A stretch of 17,701 nt of DNA from positions 1 to 17,701 of the forward strand of contig NSHZ01000029.1 in NCBI GenBank assembly GCA_002737595.1, in the 5' to 3' direction. The position numbers and the translations under genes are program-made. Of the stretch, positions 1 to 8,141 are shown piece after piece; within the stretch, counting starts at the first letter, position 1; every line of letters begins with the position of its first letter. The stretch is from Actinomycetota bacterium (GTDB taxonomy: Bacteria; Actinomycetota; Actinomycetes; Nanopelagicales; Nanopelagicaceae). Below the pieces are notes generated by a model that saw only the letters and a program-made list of their open reading frames with translations, did no database searches and was not told where the DNA came from.

Positions 1-483
1 AACATTCGTTGCCTGCGTCACGATGGAATCCGCGGTCAAAGAATAATCTGGGCTGCGCACCCCGTCGGTCCAGGCAGTTTGTGTGCTGCGAGCGATGTTG
101 GAGTGCATTGAGTAACTGGGAACAAAACCAATTGCTCGTCGATCATTCCCACCAAAGGCCATGAAGATCTGCTGAATGATCTCATTACTTCCGTTAGCGG
201 TCCATACCTGTCCAACAGAGAGAGTAGGAGCTCCTTGTGACGTGAGGTAAGTGGCGAGCGCACCACGCAATTCGATGGCGTCTCGATCCGGATAACGATT
301 GAGACCAATCGCTACCTGCGAGATCTCGCGCTGCACGTCAGCCACCACCACATCTGGAAGTGCATACGGATTCTCATTGGTATTCAGTCGAACCGTGACA
401 TCTAATTGAGGAGCGCCATAAGGGCGTTCACCTCTGAGGTCGTCTCGAACAGGAAGCCAATCTGGCCAATTATTTTCAGCCAT
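1..483 (-). CDS. hisC: Histidinol-phosphate aminotransferase, N-terminal part (cut by window edge)
   Basis: PLP-dependent cytosolic aminotransferase converting imidazole-acetol phosphate and glutamate to histidinol phosphate. Only the first 161 codons lie in the window; the gene continues past base 1. Translating back from the ATG at 483-481 gives [20 protein letters not shown], then the family hallmark LNTNENPY (about residues 33-40), LNRYPD, and [14 protein letters not shown], the cofactor-site GSNE region of class I/II aminotransferases. The PLP-binding lysine would be in the missing part. The start overlaps the hisD stop by 8 bases (ATGGCTGA), so translation is probably coupled to hisD. 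The hisD-hisC order is usual for actinobacterial his operons. Function is near certain from motifs and context. Confidence 0.93.
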   Translation of the reverse strand, partial: MAENNWPDWLPVRDDLRGERPYGAPQLDVTVRLNTNENPYALPDVVVADVQREISQVAIGLNRYPDRDAIELRGALATYLTSQGAPTLSVGQVWTANGSNEIIQQIFMAFGGNDRRAIGFVPSYSMHSNIARSTQTAWTDGVRSPDYSLTADSIVTQATNV

Positions 484-1798
484 GCAACTGCGCGCCGTTC
501 TCAAATCGCGCACTGATCGCTTCTCCATGCGCCGGCAAGTCTTCAGCTCGGGCGAGTGTGATGACAAACTCCCCCACCTCCTGAAGGGCAGCCTTGTTGT
601 ACTCAATCAAATGCACACCGCGTAAAAATGTTTGTACTGATAATCCACTCGAATGACAGGCACAACCGCCTGTAGGCAGTACATGGTTGGAGCCTGCGCA
701 GTAATCACCCAAAGAGACAGGCGAGTGCGGCCCCACAAAGATGGCTCCGGCGTTCTTTACTTGCTCGGCAACTTTACGCGCGTCCTTCGTTTGGATCTCT
801 AAGTGCTCCGCTGCATAGGCGTCGACAACATCGAGCCCCTGCTTAATATCGCGAACCATGATTATCTTGGATTGAGTTCCCGCCAATGCAGCAGCGATAC
901 GTTCGCCATGCTTGGTCAGTGAAACTCGCTGCGCTAATGCAACTTCGACCGCGTCGGCGAGTGCCTCACTTGTGGTTATCAATACGGCAGCTGCCAACGT
1001 GTCGTGCTCGGCCTGGCTAATAAGATCTGCCGCAACATGTTCGGCATCTGCCGAATCATCCGCCAACACGGCGATCTCGGTTGGTCCCGCTTCTGAATCG
1101 ATACCAATGATGCCGCGCAAATATCTCTTTGCGGCAGCAACATAAACGTTTCCAGGACCAGTAACGATATCCACCGGCGCACAACCACCTTCGTATCCAT
1201 ATGCGAACATGGCGATCGCCTGCGCGCCACCGACTGCATAGACTTCGATGATTCCGAGGAGTCCACACGCCGCAAGAATGGTGGGATGCGGATAACCGCC
1301 ATGATCTCGTTGTGGAGGCGACGCCACTGCAATGCTGGCCACTCCGGCAATTTGCGCGGGCACCACATTCATCACCACGCTACTTGGATAGACCGCTAAG
1401 CCTCCGGGAACGTAAAGTCCCACTCGTTCTACAGGAATCCATTTCTCAGTGACAGTGCCACCGGGGGCTACTTCTGTGGTGTGCTCGGGGCGACGCTGGT
1501 CTTCATGCACGATGCGAGCACGACGAATGGACTCAAGGAGCGCCAATCGCACGTCCGGGGCAAGTGCACCTAATGACGCACTGATAACTTCCTGGGGCAC
1601 GCGCAAGGAGGGAGGACGTACTCCATCGAATTCCACACAGAGATCAAAAAGCGCTCCCTCTCCACCTGAAGCAACTCGATCAATGATCGGCTTAACCGTG
1701 GAGAGCACGCTCTCGACATCGACTCCAGCGCGTGGCATGAGAGAGCGCAAGTGACCACGATCAGATCGAAGATCCGTGCGTAGATCAACTCTCTCCAT
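476..1798 (-). CDS. hisD: Histidinol dehydrogenase
   Basis: Zinc enzyme carrying out the last two steps of histidine synthesis (L-histidinol to L-histidine, two NAD+). The length of 440 residues is normal for the family. Expected zinc ligands are present: Q262 and H265 in SQAEHD, D365 in GDYCAGSNH and H424 in LPAHGEA. The catalytic pair is E331-H332 in AEHLEI. The NAD-domain stretches VGLYVPGG and TGPGNVYV are also present. The ATG at 1798 has a strong ribosome-binding site, GGAGGTGA at 1810-1803, seven bases after its GGAGG core. It is the first gene of its run, with hisC overlapping its end by 8 bases, and is divergent from the LON-domain gene. Nothing is missing or unusual. Confidence 0.97.
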   Translation of the reverse strand: MERVDLRTDLRSDRGHLRSLMPRAGVDVESVLSTVKPIIDRVASGGEGALFDLCVEFDGVRPPSLRVPQEVISASLGALAPDVRLALLESIRRARIVHEDQRRPEHTTEVAPGGTVTEKWIPVERVGLYVPGGLAVYPSSVVMNVVPAQIAGVASIAVASPPQRDHGGYPHPTILAACGLLGIIEVYAVGGAQAIAMFAYGYEGGCAPVDIVTGPGNVYVAAAKRYLRGIIGIDSEAGPTEIAVLADDSADAEHVAADLISQAEHDTLAAAVLITTSEALADAVEVALAQRVSLTKHGERIAAALAGTQSKIIMVRDIKQGLDVVDAYAAEHLEIQTKDARKVAEQVKNAGAIFVGPHSPVSLGDYCAGSNHVLPTGGCACHSSGLSVQTFLRGVHLIEYNKAALQEVGEFVITLARAEDLPAHGEAISARFENGAQLHG

Positions 1799-1945
1799 CC
1801 TGTCACCTCCACTACCTTGACGCTGCCTCTGTCGGCCTCTGTCGGCCTCTTGCCAGACTCTTAACGCTGGCTCTTCATGCTCCCACTCCTAGTCTAGATG
1901 AGGGCTCAGGATGCGGGATTGCAATTCTCCTCTACGCTCATAAAC
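1799..1945. promoter_or_regulatory. Divergent intergenic region hisD / LON gene
   Basis: This region must hold the promoters of hisD (leftward) and the LON-domain gene (rightward). For hisD, a TAGACT hexamer on the minus strand around 1894-1889 is a possible -10, inside the near-palindrome CTAGTCTAG. For the rightward gene, TACGCT at 1933-1938 lies seven bases before the GTG at 1946, the same spacing seen at the ModA gene, which would suit a leaderless transcript. No convincing -35 is visible for either. The promoter placements are inference from short matches. Confidence 0.35.
1826..1850. repeat. Short tandem repeat, 2.5 copies of 10 bases
   Basis: CCTCTGTCGG occurs twice in a row and is followed by CCTCT, directly upstream of the hisD ribosome-binding site. 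It may form part of the hisD 5' leader. It could be simple slippage; no function is visible. Confidence 0.8.
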
Positions 1946-2611
1946 GTGGATGTGATCCCAATCTTCCCCCTCTCAGTCCTGCTGGTTCCCGGACTGGTGA
2001 TGCCGCTTCACATTTTCGAGCCTCGCTACCGACAGATGGTCAGCGACCTCATGGCTCTGCCCGCAGAGAAACGCGAATTCGGTCTCATTTCTCTCCACCG
2101 TGATGGAGACGTATCCCGAGACGGGATCGCCGCCATGGTTCGGACGGGCACAGCTGCCCGCATTGATGAGATCACCGACCTCAGCGATGGTCGGAGCAAT
2201 ATTTCAGCAGTGGGCACTCGTAGGTTTCGTATTTTGAAACTCCTCCCAAGCGATACATATTTCAAAGCGCGGGTGGAGTGGCTAGCAGAAGACATCACCA
2301 CAAAAAGTTCCGGGTTGGCAGGTGCCACAATGAGGAGTTTCCATCAATACACGCACGTTCTTACAGCGAATGGATTACCACAAATCGATGCACCCAACGG
2401 GTTGCCTGATGACCCAAATCTTATTTCCTACATTGTTGCGACCTCGGCCCTGTTTGATAGCAGAGAGAAGCAAGAGTTGCTTGATATAGACACTACAGAT
2501 GAGCGGCTTGAAAAATCACGTGAACTTCTCGACCGTGAGCGAAAAATCATTTCCACCATTCCTTCATTGCCCGCTTCAGATCTTGCAGATAGCGAAGTCT
2601 GCCCGAACTAA
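1946..2611 (+). CDS. LON substrate-binding-domain protein
   Basis: Stand-alone protein of the Lon N-terminal (PUA-like) family, with no ATPase or protease domain. The signature IPIFPLSVLLVPG is followed by MPLHIFEPRYRQMV, then EFGLISL and VGTRRFRIL. The first half is a beta-rich LON domain; the second half is helical and charged (EKQELLDIDTTDERLEKSRE). I prefer the GTG at 1946 (221 residues) because family members begin a few residues before the IPxFPL motif and a TANNNT hexamer ends seven bases before it. An ATG at 1898 would add 16 residues without a homologous look or ribosome-binding site. The role in the cell is not established for this family; substrate or nascent-protein binding is often suggested. 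The stop overlaps the ybaK stop by 4 bases (CTAA). Confidence 0.85.
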   Translation: MDVIPIFPLSVLLVPGLVMPLHIFEPRYRQMVSDLMALPAEKREFGLISLHRDGDVSRDGIAAMVRTGTAARIDEITDLSDGRSNISAVGTRRFRILKLLPSDTYFKARVEWLAEDITTKSSGLAGATMRSFHQYTHVLTANGLPQIDAPNGLPDDPNLISYIVATSALFDSREKQELLDIDTTDERLEKSRELLDRERKIISTIPSLPASDLADSEVCPN

Positions 2612-3093
2612 AACTGGCACAGATCCGCGAATATCGCATTGGTAGCACGAAGCAAGCCCGCCGGTGAAATCTCGATATCGAAGCCTCTCTTACCACCACT
2701 CACAAATATCGTGTCGAAGAGTTGAGCACTCTCATCTATTGCCGTGGGCAAAGCCTTTCGCTGGCCGACTGGCGATATGCCACCTACGACGTAGCCAGAG
2801 CTTCGCTCTGCGGAGAGCGGTAGGGCCATCTCGGCTCGCTTGAATCCCAGAGACATCGCCAATTTCTTGAGATCGAGTTTCTCACTCACTGGGATGACGC
2901 CGACAATTAATTTCTCTCCCGAGTCTGCAACATTGGCCATCAATGTTTTGAATACTCGAGCTGGATCCACACCGAGCGCTGCCGCTGCCTCTAAACCGAA
3001 TGATTCAGCGCGCGCGTCGTGGTCATAAAAATGATCCACCCAACTGATCGAGAGGTCGCTCAAGAGTTTGGTCGCAGAAGTTGCTGGACTCAC
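2608..3093 (-). CDS. ybaK: Cys-tRNA(Pro)/Cys-tRNA(Cys) deacylase, YbaK/EbsC family
   Basis: Free-standing trans-editing enzyme that hydrolyses cysteine from mischarged tRNA-Pro, related to the ProRS INS domain. The length of 161 residues is typical. VFKTL contains K49, equivalent to the essential lysine of E. coli YbaK; GGISPVGQRK and the C-terminal GKRGFDIEISPAGLL are family hallmarks. The start is GTG at 3093, overlapping the dnaE stop in the form GTGA, so it is very likely co-translated with dnaE. It is convergent with the LON gene at its 3' end. The family also includes deacylases of other specificity (ProXp types); the length and the GKRG/ISP motif favour the YbaK subgroup. Confidence 0.92.
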   Translation of the reverse strand: MSPATSATKLLSDLSISWVDHFYDHDARAESFGLEAAAALGVDPARVFKTLMANVADSGEKLIVGVIPVSEKLDLKKLAMSLGFKRAEMALPLSAERSSGYVVGGISPVGQRKALPTAIDESAQLFDTIFVSGGKRGFDIEISPAGLLRATNAIFADLCQF

Positions 3094-6000
3094 ACCAGAC
3101 AGCCTGCTCCAAAGAGCGCTTTGAGGTCAGCGCTCAAAGATGGTGTGACCCGAACTCGTAAACCTTCTTCAATCTTAAGAAGCGTGCTCTGTCCGGCACT
3201 TTCTAACCGAACTTGCACATCAGTAGTCCCCGGATGGGTTCTGAGGATTTCCTTGAGTCGTTCAACATTCGCTTGCGTACACAGCGCTACCGCCATAGTG
3301 ACACAGAGCGGTCCGCGCGCGCCCACAGATATGTCAGGAACGGTCATTTCCATCGCAAAGAGACGAGCTTGCTCTTCACGCTTATCTACCCGGCCACGAA
3401 TAATGACGATCGAATCTTCGACGATAGAATTTGCATGTGCGTTATAGGCATTGGAGAAGAAATTAACATCAATGACCCCTTCGAGGTCTTCAAGTGTTAC
3501 GACGGCCCATACATCTCCTTTGCGCGAGACCTTTCGCTGAATACCCGTGATAAGACCACCTATCGACACGATCTGCTCGTGCGCGACATCCTCGCCAGCC
3601 AATGAACTGATGCTGCGATCAACTTGCCTGGCCAATACATGCTCTATCCCGAGCAGCGGATGATCCGAGACATAAAGACCGAGCATCTCTCGTTCGTAAG
3701 CGAGCAGGAGCGTCTTCTCCCACTCATCGATCGGCACATCAATGTCCAAGCCAACCGTCTGGCTTCCAGCCGGACCCGCCGCGCCGAAGAGGTCAAATTG
3801 GCCAATCGCTTCCGCACGCTTATTTTCCATCACGGAATCGATTGCTTCCATATGCACAGCCATCAAGCCTCGACGAGTATGCCCGAGAGAATCGAATGCC
3901 CCCGCTTTGATGAGTGATTCTACGGTTTTCTTGCTACACGCTTGCGCATCGGCCTTGGCGAGGTAATCGCCAAAGCTTGCAAATCTTCCCTTTTCATTGC
4001 GCACACCCACAATAGAAGCCACGACGCCCGCACCTACGTTTCGCACCGCAGCCAGACCAAAGCGGATATCGGTATCGCGTGGCGTAAATTCAGCGTCCGA
4101 CTCGTTGACATCCGGTGGGAGAACTTTGATACCCATTCGACGGCATTCATTCAAATAGAGAGCGCTCTTATCTTTGTCATCACGCACACTGGTTAACAAA
4201 GCAGCCATGTATTCAGCTGGAAAATTCGCTTTGAGGTAAGCGGTCCAGTAAGAGACAAGCCCATAACCCGCAGCGTGTGATTTATTGAATGCGTAATCCG
4301 CGAAGGGAACGAGAGTGTCCCAAAGTTTCTTAATCGTTTTTTCTGAATACTTATTTGCGATCATCCCGTCCCGAAAAGGAACGTACTCCTTATCGAGGAT
4401 CTCCGCCTTCTTCTTACCCATGGCTTTGCGAAGAAGATCTGCGGCTCCGAGGGAGTAGCCAGCGAGCCTTTGGGCCAACCGCATCACTTGCTCTTGATAG
4501 ACAATTAAGCCGTAGGTATCCCCCAAGACTTCATGAAGTGCTTCCGCGGCTTCTTCTACGAGAGGTTGGACTGGCTTTCGATTGTTCTTTCGGTCCGCGT
4601 AATCATTATGTGCATTCGCCCCCATGGGGCCAGGTCGATAAAGGGCCAAGACGGCCGTAATGTCTTCGAAAGAATCTGGTGCTAACGATCGAAGCAATGC
4701 ACGCATCGGACCACCATCGAGTTGGAAGACGCCGAGCGTGTCTCCTCGCGAGAGCAACTCGTAGGTTTTTAAGTCCGTAAGTGCCAATTCTTCGAGGACT
4801 ACTACTTCTCCACGGTTGGCTTTTATGTTGACTAAGCAATCGTCGAGCACAGTGAGATTTCGCAGGCCTAAGAAATCCATCTTCAGCAATCCGAGCGCTT
4901 CGCATGCACCCATATCAAACTGAGTGATAATCGAGCCATCTGCTTCTCGTTGATGCACCGGAATAATATCCATCAAAGGCGTCTTACTTAAGATCACGCC
5001 AGCTGCGTGCACGCCCCACTGGCGCTTGAGCCCCTCGATTCCTCGAGCAGTATCGACCACACGGCGAACATCAGGGTCGGACTCATAGACCGCACGAAAC
5101 TCACCTGCCTCTGAATACCGTTCGTGTCCGGGATCAAAGATGCCCTTGAGAGGTATGTCCTTGCCCATGATTGACGGCGGCAAGATCTTCGTGACTCGAT
5201 CTCCCATAGCAAAGGGATAGCCGAGAACACGTGCGGAATCTTTAATCGCTTGCTTTGCCTTAATGGTGCCGTAGGTGATGATCTGCGCAACATGTGTGCT
5301 TCCGTACCTGTCTGTTGCGTATCGAATCATTTCGCTGCGACGACGTTCGTCGAAGTCAATATCGATATCCGGCATGGAGACACGTTCTGGGTTGAGGAAA
5401 CGCTCAAAGAGTAAGCCGTAGGGAATTGGATCAATCTCAGTGATGCGCAGCGCCCACGCAACCACGGCGCCGGCAGCTGAGCCACGACCAGGACCCACGC
5501 GGATGCCATTCTTACGAGCGTGCGCGATGAGATCAGCGACTACCAGGAAGTAGCCGGGGAAACCCATCTGCTTGATAACGGATAGTTCAAATGCAGCACG
5601 CTCTAAATACTCTTGAGGGGCCCCGTTTGAAAAGCGATACTTGAGCCCCAGCGCCACTTCTTTCTCAAGCCATGAATCCTCAGACTCCCCTTCTGGAACG
5701 GGGAAATTCGGCATGAGATTGGTGCCTTCGTTAAATGAAATATTGCATCTTTCAGCAATGGCCAATGTGGCGTCACAAGCTTCTGGAAAGTCGCGGAAGA
5801 TGTGACGCATCTCTTCGGGCGATTTCAAATAAAACTCGGTACCTTCGAACTTGAATCGCTTCGGGTCTGCCAAGTTCGATCCTGATTGAACGCAGAGCAA
5901 AATTTCGTGAGCGTAAGAATCTTCTTGCGCCGTGTAGTGCAAATCATTTGTGGCTACGAGAGGAATCTTGAGATCTTTCGCGAGCGCCAATAAGTCATCA

Positions 6001-6593
6001 TTGACACGCTTTTCGATCTCTAATCCGTGATCCATGATTTCGCAGAAGTAATTACCCTCCCCGAATATGTCCCGGAAATCTGCGGCCGCTTTCTTGGCGC
6101 CCGCCTTATCTCCCATGCGTAATCGGGTTTGCACCTCGCCACCGGGGCATCCTGTGGTGGCGATCAATCCTTTGCTAAAACGCGAAAGTAATTCACGATC
6201 CATGCGTGGCTTGTAGTACTGCCCCTCTAGTGAAGCTAGCGACGAAAGTTTGAAGAGATTATGTAGACCTTCGTTGTTCTCTGAAAGTATGGTGAGGTGC
6301 GTATAGGCACCACCGCCAGAAACATCGTCTTCACCGCCTTGCGCCCATTTCACTTTCTTGCGATCAAAGCGACTCTCCGGCGCCAAGTAAGCCTCAATGC
6401 CGATGATCGGATTTACCCCGGTTGCCTTGGCTTGCTTATAAAAGTCATACGCCCCGAAGACATTCCCATGATCAGTCATGGCCAAGGCAGGCATCCCCAT
6501 CCGGGCGCATGCTTCAAAGAGCTCAGTCAGTCGGGCCGCCCCATCGAGCATGGAGTACTCGGTGTGGACGTGGAGGTGAGCAAAAGAGGACAC
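3090..6593 (-). CDS. dnaE: DNA polymerase III alpha subunit (replicative, DnaE1 type)
   Basis: Catalytic subunit of the replicative polymerase, 1167 residues, full length for actinobacterial DnaE1. Order: PHP domain (about 1-280), palm/thumb/fingers, helix-hairpin-helix region, OB fold (about 1005-1085). Polymerase aspartates D409 and D411 lie in PDIDIDFD (408-415), with a third at D573 in MDFLGL. The clamp-binding motif QFDLF is at 932-936. Residues matching the nine PHP metal ligands of M. tuberculosis DnaE1 are all present: H8, H10, D17, H42, E67, H99, C149, D217 and H219, so 3'-5' proofreading by this subunit is likely. The GTG start at 6593 puts HLHVHTEYS at residue 6, as in homologues, though no good ribosome-binding site is near; it lies 24 bases after the rluD stop and may be coupled to it. 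ybaK overlaps its end. Confidence 0.98.
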   Translation of the reverse strand: MSSFAHLHVHTEYSMLDGAARLTELFEACARMGMPALAMTDHGNVFGAYDFYKQAKATGVNPIIGIEAYLAPESRFDRKKVKWAQGGEDDVSGGGAYTHLTILSENNEGLHNLFKLSSLASLEGQYYKPRMDRELLSRFSKGLIATTGCPGGEVQTRLRMGDKAGAKKAAADFRDIFGEGNYFCEIMDHGLEIEKRVNDDLLALAKDLKIPLVATNDLHYTAQEDSYAHEILLCVQSGSNLADPKRFKFEGTEFYLKSPEEMRHIFRDFPEACDATLAIAERCNISFNEGTNLMPNFPVPEGESEDSWLEKEVALGLKYRFSNGAPQEYLERAAFELSVIKQMGFPGYFLVVADLIAHARKNGIRVGPGRGSAAGAVVAWALRITEIDPIPYGLLFERFLNPERVSMPDIDIDFDERRRSEMIRYATDRYGSTHVAQIITYGTIKAKQAIKDSARVLGYPFAMGDRVTKILPPSIMGKDIPLKGIFDPGHERYSEAGEFRAVYESDPDVRRVVDTARGIEGLKRQWGVHAAGVILSKTPLMDIIPVHQREADGSIITQFDMGACEALGLLKMDFLGLRNLTVLDDCLVNIKANRGEVVVLEELALTDLKTYELLSRGDTLGVFQLDGGPMRALLRSLAPDSFEDITAVLALYRPGPMGANAHNDYADRKNNRKPVQPLVEEAAEALHEVLGDTYGLIVYQEQVMRLAQRLAGYSLGAADLLRKAMGKKKAEILDKEYVPFRDGMIANKYSEKTIKKLWDTLVPFADYAFNKSHAAGYGLVSYWTAYLKANFPAEYMAALLTSVRDDKDKSALYLNECRRMGIKVLPPDVNESDAEFTPRDTDIRFGLAAVRNVGAGVVASIVGVRNEKGRFASFGDYLAKADAQACSKKTVESLIKAGAFDSLGHTRRGLMAVHMEAIDSVMENKRAEAIGQFDLFGAAGPAGSQTVGLDIDVPIDEWEKTLLLAYEREMLGLYVSDHPLLGIEHVLARQVDRSISSLAGEDVAHEQIVSIGGLITGIQRKVSRKGDVWAVVTLEDLEGVIDVNFFSNAYNAHANSIVEDSIVIIRGRVDKREEQARLFAMEMTVPDISVGARGPLCVTMAVALCTQANVERLKEILRTHPGTTDVQVRLESAGQSTLLKIEEGLRVRVTPSLSADLKALFGAGCLV

Positions 6594-6617
6594 GACTAGG
6601 CAGGGTAGTCCTCTTCG

Positions 6618-7553
6618 CTACTGCTCACTTCGCAGGCGCGCGAGTCCACCCTCGAGGTCAGGTGGATAGGGAGTGCTGAAGCGCACTAACTCGCCGCTCG
6701 TAGGGTGTTCAAACTCCAATTCGCAGGCGTGTAGCCATTGGTGGGTAAGACCTAGACGGTCGGCCAAGCTGGGATCGGCCCCATAGGTAATATCTCCCAC
6801 GCAGGGGTGACGCAGGGCTGACATATGTACCCGAATCTGGTGTGTACGTCCCGTCTCCAGATGAATCTCAAGAAGAGAAGCAGCTGGGAAGGCTTCCAAT
6901 GTCTCGTAATGCGTAATGCTTTCGCGCCCGCCTTCCATCACGGTAAAACGCCAATCATCTTTGGGGTGGCGACCAATGGGAGCATCCACCGTGCCTCGAC
7001 TTGGATCAGGATGGCCCTGGACGAGTGCGTGATAAATCTTGGTCACCGTGCGTTGGCGGAAAGCATCCTTGAGTCGGGAGTACCCGATCTCAGATTTTGC
7101 GATCACCATCAGACCGCTGGTACCTACATCTAGGCGTTGCACGATTCCTCGGCGTTCCGCGGCCCCAGAAGTGGTGATGGAAACACCTAAGGCAGCCAAG
7201 CCACCCAATACATTCGCCCCACTCCAACCCACACTGGGATGAGCAGCCACACCAGCAGGCTTGTCGACGACAACGAAGTGGTCATCTTGAAAGACGATTG
7301 CCAGGTCAGGAATGACGTGCGGAGTGATTGAGAGCTCTTGGACAGCTTCCGGTATGAGCACGTCAATCACCATGTTGGTGGAGAGTCGATCTGATTTTCC
7401 GAGCCGTGCACCACTTCGAGCTAACGTGATTCCACCTTCGGCAAGCACCTCAGCTGCACGCGTACGCGAGAGTCCGAGCAGACGCGAAATTCCTGAATCG
7501 ACCCGCTCGCCATCAAGGCCTGCAGGAATCACTATTCGTCTTTGATCAGGCAT
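6618..7553 (-). CDS. rluD: RluA/RluD-family 23S rRNA pseudouridine synthase
   Basis: Isomerises uridine to pseudouridine in large-subunit rRNA. The 311 residues comprise an N-terminal S4 RNA-binding domain (about 16-75, with [18 protein letters not shown]) and a catalytic domain. The catalytic aspartate is D142 in [12 protein letters not shown]; the usual HRLD is QRLD here. Further family motifs are [22 protein letters not shown] and GDITYGAD. The ATG at 7553 overlaps the lspA stop by 8 bases (ATGCCTGA), the usual lspA-rluD coupling in bacteria. The exact target uridines cannot be read from sequence; RluD-type is the best guess because of the S4 domain and the lspA neighbour. Confidence 0.94.
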   Translation of the reverse strand: MPDQRRIVIPAGLDGERVDSGISRLLGLSRTRAAEVLAEGGITLARSGARLGKSDRLSTNMVIDVLIPEAVQELSITPHVIPDLAIVFQDDHFVVVDKPAGVAAHPSVGWSGANVLGGLAALGVSITTSGAAERRGIVQRLDVGTSGLMVIAKSEIGYSRLKDAFRQRTVTKIYHALVQGHPDPSRGTVDAPIGRHPKDDWRFTVMEGGRESITHYETLEAFPAASLLEIHLETGRTHQIRVHMSALRHPCVGDITYGADPSLADRLGLTHQWLHACELEFEHPTSGELVRFSTPYPPDLEGGLARLRSEQ

Positions 7554-8037
7554 CTATTCGCTTTCGATGAAAGAGTGCAGAGATAACGATGATGCTCGCC
7601 GCAATGACCACGGCAGAGTCGGCAATATTAAAGATGGGCCAATGGGGCAACTCAATCCAGTCGACAACGTGACCTTTCATGCCGCCGGGCGAGCGAAAAA
7701 TCCGATCGCCTAGATTGCCAAAGACACCACCAAGGATGAGCGACATCGGCAGCCAAAGTTCTCTGCTACGTCCTCCAAAGAGTGCAATCGCCACTCCCAC
7801 TAAGAGCGAAAAGAGCGCTAAGTAGAGGGTGCTCCCCTGACCCATACTGAATGCCGCACCAGAATTACGCACGTACGTGAAGTGGAGTAGACCAGGAATC
7901 GCTTGTACTCGATCGCCATCGGAGAGGGCAGAGACGGCCCACACTTTGGTCACCTGGTCGAGCAGAAGAATGGCCAACGCAATGAGCCAGCCCACACGAC
8001 GCAATGGAGCAGCGGCGGCGTAGATCTTGCGGAACAT
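7546..8037 (-). CDS. lspA: Lipoprotein signal peptidase (signal peptidase II)
   Basis: Inner-membrane aspartyl protease that removes signal peptides from diacylglyceryl-modified prolipoproteins. The 163 residues show four hydrophobic segments (about 16-34, 69-87, 94-110 and 139-156). Conserved boxes are [26 protein letters not shown] (catalytic D111), HVVDW and FNIADS (catalytic D140). The ATG at 8037 is preceded by GAGAG about nine bases away, a modest ribosome-binding site. It is the first gene of the lspA-rluD-dnaE-ybaK run and is divergent from the ModA-like gene. Confidence 0.97.
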   Translation of the reverse strand: MFRKIYAAAAPLRRVGWLIALAILLLDQVTKVWAVSALSDGDRVQAIPGLLHFTYVRNSGAAFSMGQGSTLYLALFSLLVGVAIALFGGRSRELWLPMSLILGGVFGNLGDRIFRSPGGMKGHVVDWIELPHWPIFNIADSAVVIAASIIVISALFHRKRIDA

Positions 8038-8137
8038 AGGCTAAGTCTCTCAGGCTTCCCCTACGTATCACACCTAAGCCCGATAATTCGGAGATTATGA
8101 GTTGTGATGACCGATTAAACGGCATATTCTCGAGATT
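8038..8137. promoter_or_regulatory. Divergent intergenic region lspA / ModA-like gene
   Basis: About 100 bases that must hold the promoter of the lspA-rluD-dnaE-ybaK run (leftward) and that of the ModA-like gene (rightward, listed separately). Leftward, CATAAT (minus strand, in the copy of GAGATTATGA at 8091-8100) and GATACGTAG near 8065 are possible -10 elements, but neither has a good -35. Placement of the lspA promoter is therefore undecided. Confidence 0.4.
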
Positions 8138-8141
8138 ATGA
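8091..8141. repeat. Pair of 10-base direct repeats flanking the ModA promoter
   Basis: GAGATTATGA occurs at 8091-8100 and again at 8132-8141, 41 bases apart start to start, bracketing the -35 and -10. The downstream copy includes the start codon. It could be a regulator binding pair on one DNA face, or chance. Confidence 0.45.
8102..8130 (+). promoter_or_regulatory. Sigma-70-type promoter of the ModA-like gene (leaderless)
   Basis: A -35 hexamer TTGTGA (8102-8107) and a -10 hexamer TATTCT (8125-8130) are separated by exactly 17 bases. Transcription should start about seven bases later, at 8137-8138, which is the A of the ATG. No ribosome-binding site precedes that ATG. Together this predicts a leaderless mRNA, a common arrangement in actinobacteria. 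Confidence 0.6.

Noticed and set aside
36..308. 90-codon minus-strand frame
   Set aside because: Out-of-frame shadow within hisC; the hisC frame carries the family motifs.
1898..1945. Longer LON-protein start at ATG 1898
   Set aside because: The extra 16 residues precede the family's usual N-terminus and no ribosome-binding site is present; kept as an alternative only.
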